Below are positions 8,670-16,705 of a stretch of DNA of 64,000 nucleotides, in pieces. The notes under the pieces were generated by a model. It was not told the DNA's origin, made no database searches, and saw only the letters and a list, made by a program, of their open reading frames with translations. Source of the stretch: Streptomyces sp. CoH27 (GTDB lineage: Bacteria; Actinomycetota; Actinomycetes; Streptomycetales; Streptomycetaceae). Position numbers and translations under genes: made by a program. Numbering within the stretch: position 1 is the stretch's first letter; each line of letters opens with the position of its first letter. The DNA is taken from the NCBI RefSeq assembly GCF_020181035.1, contig NZ_JAIQYY010000021.1, forward strand, positions 140,279 to 204,278, given 5' to 3'.

Positions 8670-8873
8670 ATGGCTACCGGAACCGTTAAGTGGTTCAACG
8701 CCGAAAAGGGCTTTGGCTTCATCGCCCAGGAGGGCGGCGGCCCCGACGTCTTCGTTCACTACTCCGCGATCAACGCCCAGGGCTTCCGTTCCCTGGAGGA
8801 GAACCAGCAGGTCTCCTTCGACGTGACGCAGGGCCCGAAGGGTCCGCAGGCGGAGAACGTCACCCCCGTCTGA
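8670..8873 (+). CDS. Cold shock protein (CspA family)
   Basis: A 67-residue single cold-shock domain that binds single-stranded RNA/DNA. RNP1 (KGFGFIAQ) and RNP2 (DVFVHYSAI) are intact, and the protein begins MATGTVKWFN as in most bacterial Csp proteins. AAGGAGG upstream gives a strong RBS. A long leader precedes it and a strong hairpin terminator follows, so it is a monocistronic gene. The genome will carry several paralogues, so I do not assign a specific csp symbol. Confidence 0.97.
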   Translation: MATGTVKWFNAEKGFGFIAQEGGGPDVFVHYSAINAQGFRSLEENQQVSFDVTQGPKGPQAENVTPV

Positions 8874-8910
8874 TCACTGCCTGATCGCAGAACCTGAGTG
8901 CAGTACCCAA

Positions 8911-8946
8911 GGAGCCCCACGCCGTAAGGCGACGGGGCTCCTGCCT
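8911..8946 (+). terminator. Rho-independent terminator of cspA
   Basis: GGAGCCCC pairs with GGGGCTCC, and an inner CGCC-GTAA-GGCG hairpin extends the stem with a small bulge. CTGCCTTTTC follows. It lies 37 bp after the cspA stop. Confidence 0.85.
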
Positions 8947-8974
8947 TTTCCGGTCGCCGCTTCCGGCCGCCGCC

Positions 8975-9538
8975 TCACATGTGCTGCATGATCAGGACGA
9001 ACTTCGTTCCGGCGGCGAGCGCCTCGTACGCGTGCGGGACATCTCCGCGATACGACATGTAGTCCCCCGGACCCAGCTCCACGCCTTCTCCGCGTGGCCC
9101 GGCCTTGACCTTCCCTTCACTGACGACGATGTGTTCCGTCGTCCCCGGAATGTGCGGATCGGAATCCCGTACGGTTCCCGGCTCCAGCCACACGTAGTAG
9201 ATGTCCCGGCGGACGCCCGGCGGGCTCGCGGAGAGCAGGCTGGCCAGATAGCTGGACTGCTCGGAATGGACCGTGGGTCCCTCGCCGGCGCGGATCACCT
9301 GCACGCCGGGCACGGGCGGCTCGACGAGCACGCTGAACGGCACCCCGAGCGCGACCGCGAGCGCCCAGATCGTCTCCATGCTCGGATTCCCGCCCGCCGC
9401 CTCCAGCTGGGACAGCGTGGACTTGGCGATTCCGGCCCGTTTGGCCAGCTCGGACAGGGACAGCCCGGCGCGGGCGCGCTCGCGCTTGAGGGACGCGGCG
9501 ATCCACTCCATCGGAAGCCGGGCGGGCACCTCGGACAT
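8975..9538 (-). CDS. XRE-type regulator with cupin domain
   Basis: A 187-residue transcription factor. An N-terminal helix-turn-helix (LKRERARAGLSLSELAKR, then AGIAKSTLSQLEAAGGNPSMETIWALA) occupies about residues 12-65, and a C-terminal cupin (HIPGTTEHIVVSEGKV, then LGPGDYMSYRGDVPHAYEAL) probably senses a small ligand. The ATG is chosen because GGAG lies 8 bp upstream and it immediately precedes the HTH. It is divergent from azlCD, and palindromes with GTTCG/CGAAC arms fill the intergenic space, so control of azlCD and of itself is likely. The effector may be an amino acid, by inference from the neighbours. Confidence 0.9.
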   Translation of the reverse strand: MSEVPARLPMEWIAASLKRERARAGLSLSELAKRAGIAKSTLSQLEAAGGNPSMETIWALAVALGVPFSVLVEPPVPGVQVIRAGEGPTVHSEQSSYLASLLSASPPGVRRDIYYVWLEPGTVRDSDPHIPGTTEHIVVSEGKVKAGPRGEGVELGPGDYMSYRGDVPHAYEALAAGTKFVLIMQHM

Positions 9539-9562
9539 CTCGTTCGCTCCATCGGTACGATC

Positions 9563-9578
9563 GTTCGCCTTGACGAAC
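9563..9578. promoter_or_regulatory. Operator-like palindrome GTTCG-N6-CGAAC
   Basis: A perfect 5+5 inverted repeat in the divergent azlC/XRE-cupin spacer. An identical-arm copy lies 48 bp further on, and a half-site CGTTCG sits at 9541, close to the XRE start. Probable binding site for the adjacent XRE-cupin regulator. Confidence 0.55.
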
Positions 9579-9595
9579 AGGGCGCTTGCTGTCCA

Positions 9596-9626
9596 TTGTA
9601 GAGAACATGCGTTCGCTACAACGAAC
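9596..9626. promoter_or_regulatory. Second operator cluster overlapping the azlC start
   Basis: Two overlapping symmetric elements: half-sites TTGTAGAGAAC and GTTCGCTACAA around a 4-bp ATGC centre (only one mismatch between arms), and GTTCG-N6-CGAAC at 9611-9626. The symmetry centre sits on the azlC ATG, so occupancy would block transcription or initiation. Confidence 0.55.
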
Positions 9627-10395
9627 ACCCTCGACACCCCGGACGCCTCCCGCCCTGTCCGGGGACCGCTCCCTGCTCCGCGACAGCTCGCTGGTCTGGC
9701 TGGCCAGTGGCATCGTCGGCGTCTCCTTCGGCGCGGTCTCGGTCGCCGGCGGGCTGCCGCTGTGGGTGCCGGTACTGATGTCCGTGGTGGTGTACGCGGG
9801 ATCGGCCCAGTTCAGCGCGGTCGGCGTGCTGCTCGCCGGGGGCGGCCCGCTCGCGGCGGCGGCCACCGGGCTGCTCCTCAACACCCGTACCGCCGCGTTC
9901 AGCCTCGCCGTGGCGGAGATCCTCGGCACCAGCCGCGCGGCCCGCTTCCTGGGCGCCCACCTCGTCACCGACGAGACGGTCGCCTTCGCGCTCGCCCAGA
10001 GCGATCCGGTACGGCAGCGGCGCGCGTTCTGGATCTCCGGGCTCGGCCTGTTCGCCGTGTGGAACACCGGCGTGCTGGCGGGCGCGCTGGCCGGCGGCGC
10101 ACTCGGCGACACCGCCCGCTACGGCCTGGACGCCGCGTTCCCCGCCGTCCTGATCGCCCTGGTCCTGCCCACCCTGCGCGCGGACGCGGCGGTACGGCGC
10201 TGCGCCCTGCTCGGCGCCGCGCTCGCCCTGGCCGTGACGCCCGCCGTACCGGCCGGGGTGCCGGTGCTGCTCGCCCTGGCCGGACTCGTCCTGCACCGGA
10301 AACCGGCCGCCGGTCCGGTACGACCCGCCGAACCCGCCGAACCGGCCGGACCCGCCGGACCCGCCGGACCGGCCCGTGAGGAGGCCGCCCTGTGA
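9607..10395 (+). CDS. azlC: AzlC family branched-chain amino acid exporter, large subunit
   Basis: Polytopic membrane protein of 262 residues, the large subunit of an AzlCD-type exporter. The AzlC domain begins at LVWLASGIVGVSFGAVSVAG and shows the conserved VYAGSAQF and LLLNTRTAAFSLA segments and HLVTDETVAFA. The C-terminus has an unusual Pro/Ala/Gly-rich tail of repeated PAE/PAG triplets. The ATG is preferred over an upstream TTG. It lies within an operator palindrome, so a very short or leaderless transcript is possible. The stop overlaps azlD (GTGA). Confidence 0.9.
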   Translation: MRSLQRTPSTPRTPPALSGDRSLLRDSSLVWLASGIVGVSFGAVSVAGGLPLWVPVLMSVVVYAGSAQFSAVGVLLAGGGPLAAAATGLLLNTRTAAFSLAVAEILGTSRAARFLGAHLVTDETVAFALAQSDPVRQRRAFWISGLGLFAVWNTGVLAGALAGGALGDTARYGLDAAFPAVLIALVLPTLRADAAVRRCALLGAALALAVTPAVPAGVPVLLALAGLVLHRKPAAGPVRPAEPAEPAGPAGPAGPAREEAAL

Positions 10396-10706
10396 ACGCC
10401 ACCGTCGTCGTGATCCTGGCCCTCGCCGTCGGGACGTACGCCTTCCGGCTGGTCGGGCCGGTGCTGCACGGACGGGTCGAGATACCCGCCCGGGTGCAGG
10501 AGCTGGCCTCGGCCGGGGCCGTCGTCCTGCTCGTCGCCCTGCTGGCCACGGGCGCACTGACCGAGAGCGGCGGCTTCGCCGGATGGGCCCGGCCGGCCGG
10601 GGTGCTGGTGGGCGGCCTGCTGGCGTGGAAGAGGGCACCGTTCGTGGTGGTGGTCGTGGGGGCGGCGGCCACGACGGCCCTGCTGCGCCTCGCGGGAGTC
10701 GCCTAG
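10392..10706 (+). CDS. azlD: AzlD family small transport subunit
   Basis: A 104-residue membrane protein with three to four hydrophobic segments (TVVVILALAVGTYAFRLVGP, ASAGAVVLLVALLATGAL, FVVVVVGAAATTALLRL). Size, the N-terminal TYAFRL motif and position directly after azlC identify it as AzlD. Its GTG start overlaps the azlC stop, so the two are translationally coupled. Together they are expected to export branched-chain or related amino acids; the exact substrate is not visible. Confidence 0.9.
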   Translation: MNATVVVILALAVGTYAFRLVGPVLHGRVEIPARVQELASAGAVVLLVALLATGALTESGGFAGWARPAGVLVGGLLAWKRAPFVVVVVGAAATTALLRLAGVA

Positions 10707-10710
10707 CCCC

Positions 10711-10850
10711 TGTGCACCGCGGCTCTCCCGGGCACTGTTGTGCACCGCGGCTCTCCCGGGCACTGTTGTGCACCGCGGCTCTCCCGGGCACTGTTGTGCA
10801 CCGCGGCTCTCCCGGCCACTGTTGTGCACCGCGGCTCTCCCGGGCACTGT
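10711..10850. repeat. Five perfect-register 28-bp tandem repeats
   Basis: Five contiguous 28-bp units starting TGTGCACCGCGGCTCTCC, four identical and the fourth with one substitution (GGGC to GGCC). Each unit contains GTGCAC, CCGCGG and CCCGGG palindromes, and GTGC can pair with GCAC at the unit end. The array fills the gap between azlD and a methyltransferase gene and has no spacers. Confidence 0.97.
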
Positions 10851-10877
10851 CAGTCCCCCGCGCTACGGTCCCTGCCC

Positions 10878-11528
10878 ATGACCGACACCCAGGACTTCCT
10901 GACCGCCACCCGCACCTTCTACGACGCCATCGCCGACGACTACGCCGCCCACTTCCAGGGGGAGTACACCCAGCGGCCGCTGGAGCGCGCGCTGCTCGGG
11001 CTGTACGCGGAGCTGGTGGGGCCGGGCGCTGCGGTGGCGGACCTCGGCTGCGGGCCCGGGCGGGTCACCGCGCGGCTCGCCTCGCTCGGGCTCGACGTCT
11101 TCGGGCTCGACCTGTCCGCGTCCATGCTGGCGGTCGCCCGGCGTGAGAACCCCGGGCTGCGCTTCGAGCAGGGCTCGATGCTGGAGCTCGGCCTGGCAGA
11201 CGGCACGCTCGCCGGTGTCGTGTCCTGGTACTCCTCCATCCACACCCCCACAGACCGGCTCCCGGCGCTCTTCGCGGAGTTCCGCCGGGTCCTGGCGCCC
11301 GGCGGCCGGCTCCTGCTCGCCTTCCAGTGCGGGGAGGAGCCCCGCCGCCTGGAGCGTCCCTTCGGCCACCCGGTGACGCTGGACTTCCTCCGCCGCAGCC
11401 CGGACACCATGGCCGAGCTGCTCACGGCCGCCGGTTTCACCCTGCTGTCCCGCACGGTCCGCGAGCCCGACGAGCGGCTCGACGAGAAGGTCCCCCAGGC
11501 CTTCCTGTTCGCCCAGAAAACCGCCTAA
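10878..11528 (+). CDS. Class I SAM-dependent methyltransferase
   Basis: A 216-residue methyltransferase. SAM-binding motif I is VADLGCGPGRVTARLA, the acidic motif II is VFGLDLSASMLAVARR, and a post-I region EFRRVLAPGGRLLLAF follows. The fold is the small-molecule (UbiE/ubiquinone-like) type, but the substrate cannot be told. The ATG follows directly after the 28-bp repeat array; no strong RBS is visible, so the array may form part of its 5' region. It is convergent with the LysR gene, with 7 bp between stops. Confidence 0.85.
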   Translation: MTDTQDFLTATRTFYDAIADDYAAHFQGEYTQRPLERALLGLYAELVGPGAAVADLGCGPGRVTARLASLGLDVFGLDLSASMLAVARRENPGLRFEQGSMLELGLADGTLAGVVSWYSSIHTPTDRLPALFAEFRRVLAPGGRLLLAFQCGEEPRRLERPFGHPVTLDFLRRSPDTMAELLTAAGFTLLSRTVREPDERLDEKVPQAFLFAQKTA

Positions 11529-11535
11529 AAGCCGC

Positions 11536-12435
11536 CTAGAAGCCGCCTGGAAGGCCGCCCTGGAAGCGCACCGTGTCCGCGAAGGCCCGGGCGGGCGGGC
11601 TGAGCGCGTCCCAGCGGCGCACCGCCCAGCCGACCAGCAGGGGCCGCAGCCCCGGCAGCGGTATCAGCCGCAGCGGTCCCTCGCCGGGCACGGGCAGTCC
11701 GGGTACGGCGGGTACGACGGCCCGGCCCGCGCCCAGTTCGGCGAGGAGCAGCGCGGTGTCCCAGTCCGCGACGGAGGCGTCGTAGGCGAACCGGGCGCCC
11801 GACTCGGCGCAGGCGGCCTCCAGATGGGCGGCGGAGGCGGAGTTCGGCGGCAGCCGGATGAGCGGGACGTCGGCCAGCTCGGCGGGGTCGAGCCGGGACC
11901 GGACGGCCAGGGGGTCGCCGGCCGGGACGGCGAGCACCCATGGCAGCTCGACCACGGGCCGCTGCTCGATGCCCCGCACCGGCGGGCCGAGGGTGATCCA
12001 GGCCAGGTCGAGGGTGCCGTCGGCGAGCGCGTCGAAGGTGCCGCGGCCCGAACTGACCGTGCGAAACTCCAGGTTGACCCGGGGGTGCCGGCGGCGGAAG
12101 GCGACGACCGCGTCGGACATGAAGTGCCGCACGGTGGTGGCTCCGGTGGCCACGCGGACGTGCCCGCTGTGCCCGTCGAGCAGATCGCGCAGCTGCCGTA
12201 CGGCGAGGTCGAGCCCGGAGATGCCCTCGGCGGCCGCGGCCTCCAGGATCCGCCCGGCCTGCGTCGGCACGACCCCGCGCGGCCGGCGCTCCAGCAGGGC
12301 CACGCCCGTCTCCCGCTCCAGGCGTTTGACGTGCTGGCTGACGGCGGACTGGGTGCGGCCGAGGTCCCGGGCGACGGAGGAGAGGCTGCCGGCCCGGCAC
12401 ACGGCCACGAACACACGCAGGTCTTCGAGGGTCAC
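11536..12435 (-). CDS. LysR family transcriptional regulator
   Basis: LTTR of 299 residues. The N-terminal winged HTH (LEDLRVFVAVCRAGSLSSVA, then DLGRTQSAVSQHVKRLE) is canonical, followed by a periplasmic-binding-protein-like effector domain (GHVRVATGATTVRHFMSDAV through the C-terminus). The GTG start is chosen at the beginning of the HTH; a TTG nine bases upstream is possible. LTTRs usually control a divergent target, but the neighbours on both sides are convergent or co-directional, so the target is unclear. Confidence 0.9.
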   Translation of the reverse strand: MTLEDLRVFVAVCRAGSLSSVARDLGRTQSAVSQHVKRLERETGVALLERRPRGVVPTQAGRILEAAAAEGISGLDLAVRQLRDLLDGHSGHVRVATGATTVRHFMSDAVVAFRRRHPRVNLEFRTVSSGRGTFDALADGTLDLAWITLGPPVRGIEQRPVVELPWVLAVPAGDPLAVRSRLDPAELADVPLIRLPPNSASAAHLEAACAESGARFAYDASVADWDTALLLAELGAGRAVVPAVPGLPVPGEGPLRLIPLPGLRPLLVGWAVRRWDALSPPARAFADTVRFQGGLPGGF

Positions 12436-12492
12436 AAGACCCAAGCTAACACTGGGGTTTGCCGAGGAAACCCAAGGATTGACTGAGCCTCA

Positions 12493-12520
12493 GGCCCGGT
12501 ACGAGGATCGGTACCGGGCC
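12493..12520. terminator. Strong hairpin downstream of fadD
   Basis: GGCCCGGTAC and GTACCGGGCC form a perfect 10-bp stem with an 8-nt loop, 150 bp past the fadD stop. No T-tract follows in either direction, so it may act as a Streptomyces-type U-less terminator or an RNA-stabilising hairpin. The rest of the 12436-12668 gap shows no gene. Confidence 0.5.
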
Positions 12521-12668
12521 GCGACCGACCCAGGCGGCAACCCGCTCCCCGCATCACGCCGGGCGTCCGGACGTCAGGCGTGAGCCGGCCGGGGAGCGGG
12601 TGCCGACCGCTCGCCGGCAAGGCCCGCACCGGCAAGGCCGGCACCGGGAAAGGCCGCACGGAACGCTC

Positions 12669-14615
12669 TCACCGGGCCGTGTCGTACAACCCCTCCACCT
12701 CGCGCGCGAAGTCCTGCATGATCTGTTCGCGGCGGAGCTTCATCGAGGGGGTGAGATGCCCCTCCGTCTCGCTGAAGTCCCGGGGCAGGACGGCGAAGCG
12801 GCGGATGGACTCGGGGCGCGAGACCATCTTGTTGGCCTCGTCGATCGCGCGTTGCAGGACCGCCTCCAACTCCGGGTCGCCGACGAGGAGTTCCGGCGGG
12901 ACGGGGTGCTTGCCGATCATCTGGCGCCAGTGGGTGATGCCGTCGGGGTCGAGGGTGATCAGCGCGGAGACGAACGGGCGGCCGTCGCCGACCAGCATGA
13001 CCTGGGAGATCAGCGGGTGCTGGCGCAGCCAGTTCTCCAGCGGGGCCGGGGCCACCGACTTGCCGCCCGCCGTGATCAGCAGCTCCTTCTTGCGGCCAGT
13101 GATGGTGAGGTAGCCGTCGTCGTCCAGCTCGCCGATGTCGCCGGTCGCCAGCCAGCCGTCCCGGGTCGCGGGTACGACACCGCCGGCCGCGGGATCCCAG
13201 TAGCCGCGCAGGACGTGGTCGCCGGCGACCAGGATCTCGCCGTCGGCCGCGATCCGGATGCGGGTGCCGGGCATCGGCCAGCCGACCGTGCCCAGGCGGG
13301 GCTTGAGCGGCGGGGTGCAGGTCGTGGCGGCGGTGGTCTCCGTCAGGCCGTACCCCTCGAAGATCTCTATGCCGGCGCCGGCGTAGAACGCGGCGAGGCG
13401 CCGGCCGAGCGGGGAGCCGCCGCAGATGATGTGGCGGACCCTTCCCCCCATCGCGGAGCGGATCTTGCGGTAGACGAGCGGGTCGTAGAAGGTGCGGGCC
13501 GTCTTCAGTGAGCGGCCCGGGCCGCCGCCGGTGCCGGTCTGCCGGGCCTCCAGCGCCTCGCCGTAGCGCACGGCGACCGCCGCCGCCCGGTCGAAGACGG
13601 TGACCCGCCCGCCCGATTCCGCCTTCGCGCGGGCCGAGTTGTAGACCTTCTCCAGCATGTAAGGGATGGTCAGCAGGGCGGTCGGCTTGAAGGCGGCGAG
13701 GTCCGGCAGCAGATCCTCGGCGGCGAGGCTCGGCGCGTGCCCGAGCCGCACCCGGGCCCGGATGCACGCGATGGCCACCATCCGCCCGAACACATGGGAC
13801 ATCGGCAGGAACAGCAGCACCGACGGGTCCTCGTCCTGCGCCTTGAAGACCGGGTAGAGGAGCTCGATGGCGTTGTCCACCTCGGCGAAGAAGTTGCCGT
13901 GGGAGAGCGCGCAGCCCTTGGGGCGGCCGGTGGTGCCGGAGGTGTAGATGAGCGTGGCGAGGGTGTCGGGCCCCAGCATGCCGCGCCGCACCGCGACCTC
14001 GCTCTCCGGCACCTGCGCGCCGGCTTCCGCGAGCCGGATCACGTGTTCCTTGTCCATCACCCACAGATGCCGCAGGTCCGGCAGGTGCGGCAGCTCGGGG
14101 CCGATGGCGGCGGCCTGGGCGGCGGTCTCGGTGACGAGGGCGCGGGCGCCGGAGTCGTGCAGGATCCAGCGGGTCTGGAAGACGGAGGAGGTCGGGTAGA
14201 CGGGCACGGTGACGAGACCGGCCGCCCAGGCGGCGAAGTCGAGCACCGTCCACTCGTACCGGGTCCGGGCCATGACGGCGATCCGGTCGCCCGGCACCAG
14301 CCCCTCGGCGATCAGCCCCTGGGCCACCGCGAGCACCTGCCCGGCGAAGTCGGCGGCGGTCACGTCCTCCCAACGCCCGTCCGGCATACGGCGGCTGAGC
14401 ACGATCTGGCCGGGCGCCGACTCGGCGTTCTCGAACGGCAGGTCCGCGAGCGAGCCGTGGGTGACGGGAAGCTTGAACGGCGGTACGTGCACCTCCCGTA
14501 CGGCGCCGTCGAGTCGCTGGATCCAGGGTTCCACAAGGACCGGGCGGCCGTCGTAGTCGACGGCGATGACGGGGGCCGGGGAGGAGGCGGGGGCGTTCGG
14601 GTACGGAGTGGACAC
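12669..14615 (-). CDS. Long-chain acyl-CoA synthetase (AMP-forming)
   Basis: ANL-superfamily ligase of 648 residues that activates a fatty acid to its CoA ester via an acyl-adenylate. The P-loop YTSGTTGRPKG is at about residues 224-234, the A5 motif EGYGLTETTAA near 424, and the WLATGDIGELDDDGYLTITGR hinge (shown here only in part as family motif) near 495. KKELLITAGGKSVAP contains the C-terminal region of bacterial FACS-like proteins. The GTG start follows GAGGAG. It is divergent from a maoC gene and the spacer has matched palindromes. A role in fatty acid uptake or beta-oxidation is likely; acyl length is unknown. Confidence 0.93.
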   Translation of the reverse strand: MSTPYPNAPASSPAPVIAVDYDGRPVLVEPWIQRLDGAVREVHVPPFKLPVTHGSLADLPFENAESAPGQIVLSRRMPDGRWEDVTAADFAGQVLAVAQGLIAEGLVPGDRIAVMARTRYEWTVLDFAAWAAGLVTVPVYPTSSVFQTRWILHDSGARALVTETAAQAAAIGPELPHLPDLRHLWVMDKEHVIRLAEAGAQVPESEVAVRRGMLGPDTLATLIYTSGTTGRPKGCALSHGNFFAEVDNAIELLYPVFKAQDEDPSVLLFLPMSHVFGRMVAIACIRARVRLGHAPSLAAEDLLPDLAAFKPTALLTIPYMLEKVYNSARAKAESGGRVTVFDRAAAVAVRYGEALEARQTGTGGGPGRSLKTARTFYDPLVYRKIRSAMGGRVRHIICGGSPLGRRLAAFYAGAGIEIFEGYGLTETTAATTCTPPLKPRLGTVGWPMPGTRIRIAADGEILVAGDHVLRGYWDPAAGGVVPATRDGWLATGDIGELDDDGYLTITGRKKELLITAGGKSVAPAPLENWLRQHPLISQVMLVGDGRPFVSALITLDPDGITHWRQMIGKHPVPPELLVGDPELEAVLQRAIDEANKMVSRPESIRRFAVLPRDFSETEGHLTPSMKLRREQIMQDFAREVEGLYDTAR

Positions 14616-14667
14616 GGGCGGCTCCTCTGGCGTGCAGACACCTGCGGTGGGCCTCGACAGAAAGGAG

Positions 14668-14680
14668 TTACCGCTGGTTA
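14668..14680. promoter_or_regulatory. Palindrome TTACC-GCT-GGTTA upstream of fadD
   Basis: Near-perfect inverted repeat 53 bp upstream of the fadD start. It shares its core with the TTACC-AGC-GGTAA element on the maoC side of the same divergent spacer, suggesting one regulator controls both genes. Confidence 0.5.
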
Positions 14681-14784
14681 GGCAGGTGATCGTACGGGCC
14701 CACTGTGAGGGGGTTGTGCGGGTTCGGGGATGGTCCGGGGTCGGGGATGTGCAACCTCGGGGTTTTTGTGACAGGCACTCACGT

Positions 14785-14819
14785 TAGACTTACCAGCGGT
14801 AACCTTACTCCCGAGTAAG
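14785..14819. promoter_or_regulatory. maoC promoter/operator region
   Basis: Contains a -10-like TAGACT (14785-14790) directly abutting two perfect palindromes, TTACC-AGC-GGTAA and CTTACTC-CC-GAGTAAG. They end 17 bp before the maoC ATG. The adjacent TetR gene is the natural candidate for the binding protein; TetR regulators of fatty acid genes commonly bind such short palindromes. Confidence 0.55.
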
Positions 14820-14836
14820 CGTTTTGGGGGCAGGAC

Positions 14837-15646
14837 ATGACAGACGAGTTGCTGTATCTCATAACGGGCGCCCTGCGCTCGCCGTTCAAACGCCCCTCCC
14901 CCGAGGCGGACTTCCCGCGCACCCGGCTCGTGCTGCCCGGGATCCGTATCGACCTCGCCCACGTGACCGCCTACGAGCGGATCTGCGGTTTCCCCACCGG
15001 CGAGACCGCCCTCCCCGTGACCTACCCGCACATCCTCGGCTTCCCGCCGGCCATGCGGCTGATGAGCGCCCGCGCCTTCCCGCTGCCGCTGCTGGGCCTG
15101 GTGCACACCTCGATCGACATCGTCCGGCATGCCGCCGTACCGGCGACGGGCGAGTACCAACTCGCCGTACACGTGGCGGGGTTGGCCCCGCACCGACGCG
15201 GCACCGAGGCCACGGTGGTCACCGAGCTGGCGGCGGGCGGTGACGTCGTGTGGGAGTCACGCAGTACGTATCTCGCCCGGCATCACACGGAGCGGCCCGC
15301 CGAGCGCCGGGAACGCCAAGGGTCTCCCCCGCTGCCCGTCGTCGCCGAGTGGCGGCTCGCCGGGGACATCGGACGCCGGTACGGCGCGGCCTCCGGCGAC
15401 CGCAACCCCATCCACCTCCACCCCCTCACCGCCCGCCTCTTCGGCTTCCCCCGGGCCATCGCGCACGGCATGTGGACGGTGGCCCGCTGTCTGGCCGCGG
15501 GCGGCTTTGCCGGGGAGCGGGTGCGGGCGAGGTTTCTGGCGCCGGTGCTGCTGCCCGGGACGGTGGCTTACGGGGCGGACGGGTCCGGTCGCTTCGAGCT
15601 GCGGGGGGACGGGGGGCGACTGCACCTGATCGGGGAGGTGAGCTAG
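14837..15646 (+). CDS. MaoC-like hotdog-fold dehydratase
   Basis: A 269-residue protein of double-hotdog layout. The C-terminal half carries the R-hydratase signature YGAASGDRNPIHLHP (about residues 182-196, with the catalytic Asp/His) and AIAHGMWTVARCL, which hydrate trans-2-enoyl-CoA. The N-terminal half is a degenerate hotdog. GGGGG lies upstream of the ATG. Divergence from the acyl-CoA synthetase and the neighbouring TetR gene place it in fatty acid or acyl-CoA metabolism. It could alternatively act as a (R)-specific enoyl-ACP hydratase. Confidence 0.88.
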   Translation: MTDELLYLITGALRSPFKRPSPEADFPRTRLVLPGIRIDLAHVTAYERICGFPTGETALPVTYPHILGFPPAMRLMSARAFPLPLLGLVHTSIDIVRHAAVPATGEYQLAVHVAGLAPHRRGTEATVVTELAAGGDVVWESRSTYLARHHTERPAERRERQGSPPLPVVAEWRLAGDIGRRYGAASGDRNPIHLHPLTARLFGFPRAIAHGMWTVARCLAAGGFAGERVRARFLAPVLLPGTVAYGADGSGRFELRGDGGRLHLIGEVS

Positions 15647-15655
15647 GGACACCCC

Positions 15656-16300
15656 TCAGGTCGGCTCAGGCACCCACCGTTTGCCGGCCATCAGATTGCC
15701 CAGCCCCGCCCACGCGAAGTTCATCAACGTGCCCGCCGTCTGCCGGGCCGTGACCCCCGGTGTCGCGTTGGCCCACGTGGCCAGCGACTCCGCCGCCCCC
15801 ACCAGCGCCTCCGCCAGGCCCGCCACCTCGTCCTCCGGGAGGTCGGGATCCCCATGGGCCTCGCGGGCGGCGACGGCCACCAGACGGGTGACGAAGGCGA
15901 CGATCTCCGCGCGCATCGCGGCGACCTCGGCGGCGAAGGGCTCGCCGTGGGTGCGGGCATGGAGGTGGAGGATGGACCAGGCCTCGGGGTGCTCGGCGGT
16001 GTGGGCGAAGAAGGCGAGCAGGCCGTCCCACAGCCGGCGGTCGGCGGGCAGGTCCGGGCGGACCCCGGCGCGCACCGCCTCCGTCAGTGCGGCGGCCTCC
16101 CGGCGGATGCAGGCGGTGAAGAGGTCTTCCTTGGAGTTCAGATACAGGTAGACCAACGGCTTGGAGACGCCCGCCAGTTCGGCTATCTCGTCCATCGACG
16201 CGACCATGTAGCCACGCCGGCCGAAGATCTGCACGGCTGCGTCGAGCATCTGCTGCTCCCGCACCGCACGCGGCATCCGCTTGGTCCTCGCCCCGCCCAT
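15656..16300 (-). CDS. TetR family regulator
   Basis: A 214-residue TetR-type repressor. The N-terminal HTH (AVREQQMLDAAVQIFGRRGY, then SMDEIAELAGVSKPLVYLYLNSKEDLF) is complete and the C-terminal helical domain has the usual ligand-binding size. It is convergent with maoC (stops 9 bp apart). Given the palindromes in the fadD/maoC spacer it probably controls that pair, with an acyl-CoA as a plausible effector. That link is inference from position. Confidence 0.9.
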   Translation of the reverse strand: MGGARTKRMPRAVREQQMLDAAVQIFGRRGYMVASMDEIAELAGVSKPLVYLYLNSKEDLFTACIRREAAALTEAVRAGVRPDLPADRRLWDGLLAFFAHTAEHPEAWSILHLHARTHGEPFAAEVAAMRAEIVAFVTRLVAVAAREAHGDPDLPEDEVAGLAEALVGAAESLATWANATPGVTARQTAGTLMNFAWAGLGNLMAGKRWVPEPT

Positions 16301-16310
16301 GAGGGCAAGA

Positions 16311-16631
16311 CTAGTTGGACAGCTGGTTGGAGGTCGCCGCCTCGCCCTGCGCGCGGGCGCTGTCGTCGGCGAGGTCCTCCTGGCTGCGGTTCGCCTCCAG
16401 GTTGGCCTTCATCCGGTCGACCTTGGTCACGATCTGCACCGAGGCCCGCTCCCGCTCCCTGCGCAGCACCACCCAGCTGATCGGCGCCGACAGGATCAGG
16501 GAGAGCAGCAGCACCCACAGGAAGTTGGAGTCGCCGAAACCGCGCGGGAAGATGCCGGAGTAGACGGCTCCCCAGACGACCACGAGGCAGCCGGCGAAGA
16601 CGCCGAGGCGCATCAGCGTGTAGCGGAGCAT
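16311..16631 (-). CDS. DUF4229 membrane protein
   Basis: A 106-residue protein with two transmembrane helices at about residues 7-25 and 37-55 (LMRLGVFAGCLVVVW and FLWVLLLSLILSAPISWVV) followed by a charged tail rich in Arg, Glu and Asn. This is the DUF4229 architecture of actinobacteria; function is unknown. The ATG of MLRYTLMRL is chosen because homologues begin there and GGATTGAG lies just upstream; a GTG 48 bp upstream is less likely. Confidence 0.8.
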   Translation of the reverse strand: MLRYTLMRLGVFAGCLVVVWGAVYSGIFPRGFGDSNFLWVLLLSLILSAPISWVVLRRERERASVQIVTKVDRMKANLEANRSQEDLADDSARAQGEAATSNQLSN

Positions 16632-16705
16632 CTCAATCCACTCGTCCGATTCCAAAAGGGTCAGCGTCCAGTGAAACACGCCCGGAGGGCGATCTTGCAG
16701 GGGGG

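Noticed and set aside
10711..10850. The 28-bp units as a CRISPR array
   Set aside because: Units abut without spacers and no cas gene is near; it is a simple tandem repeat.
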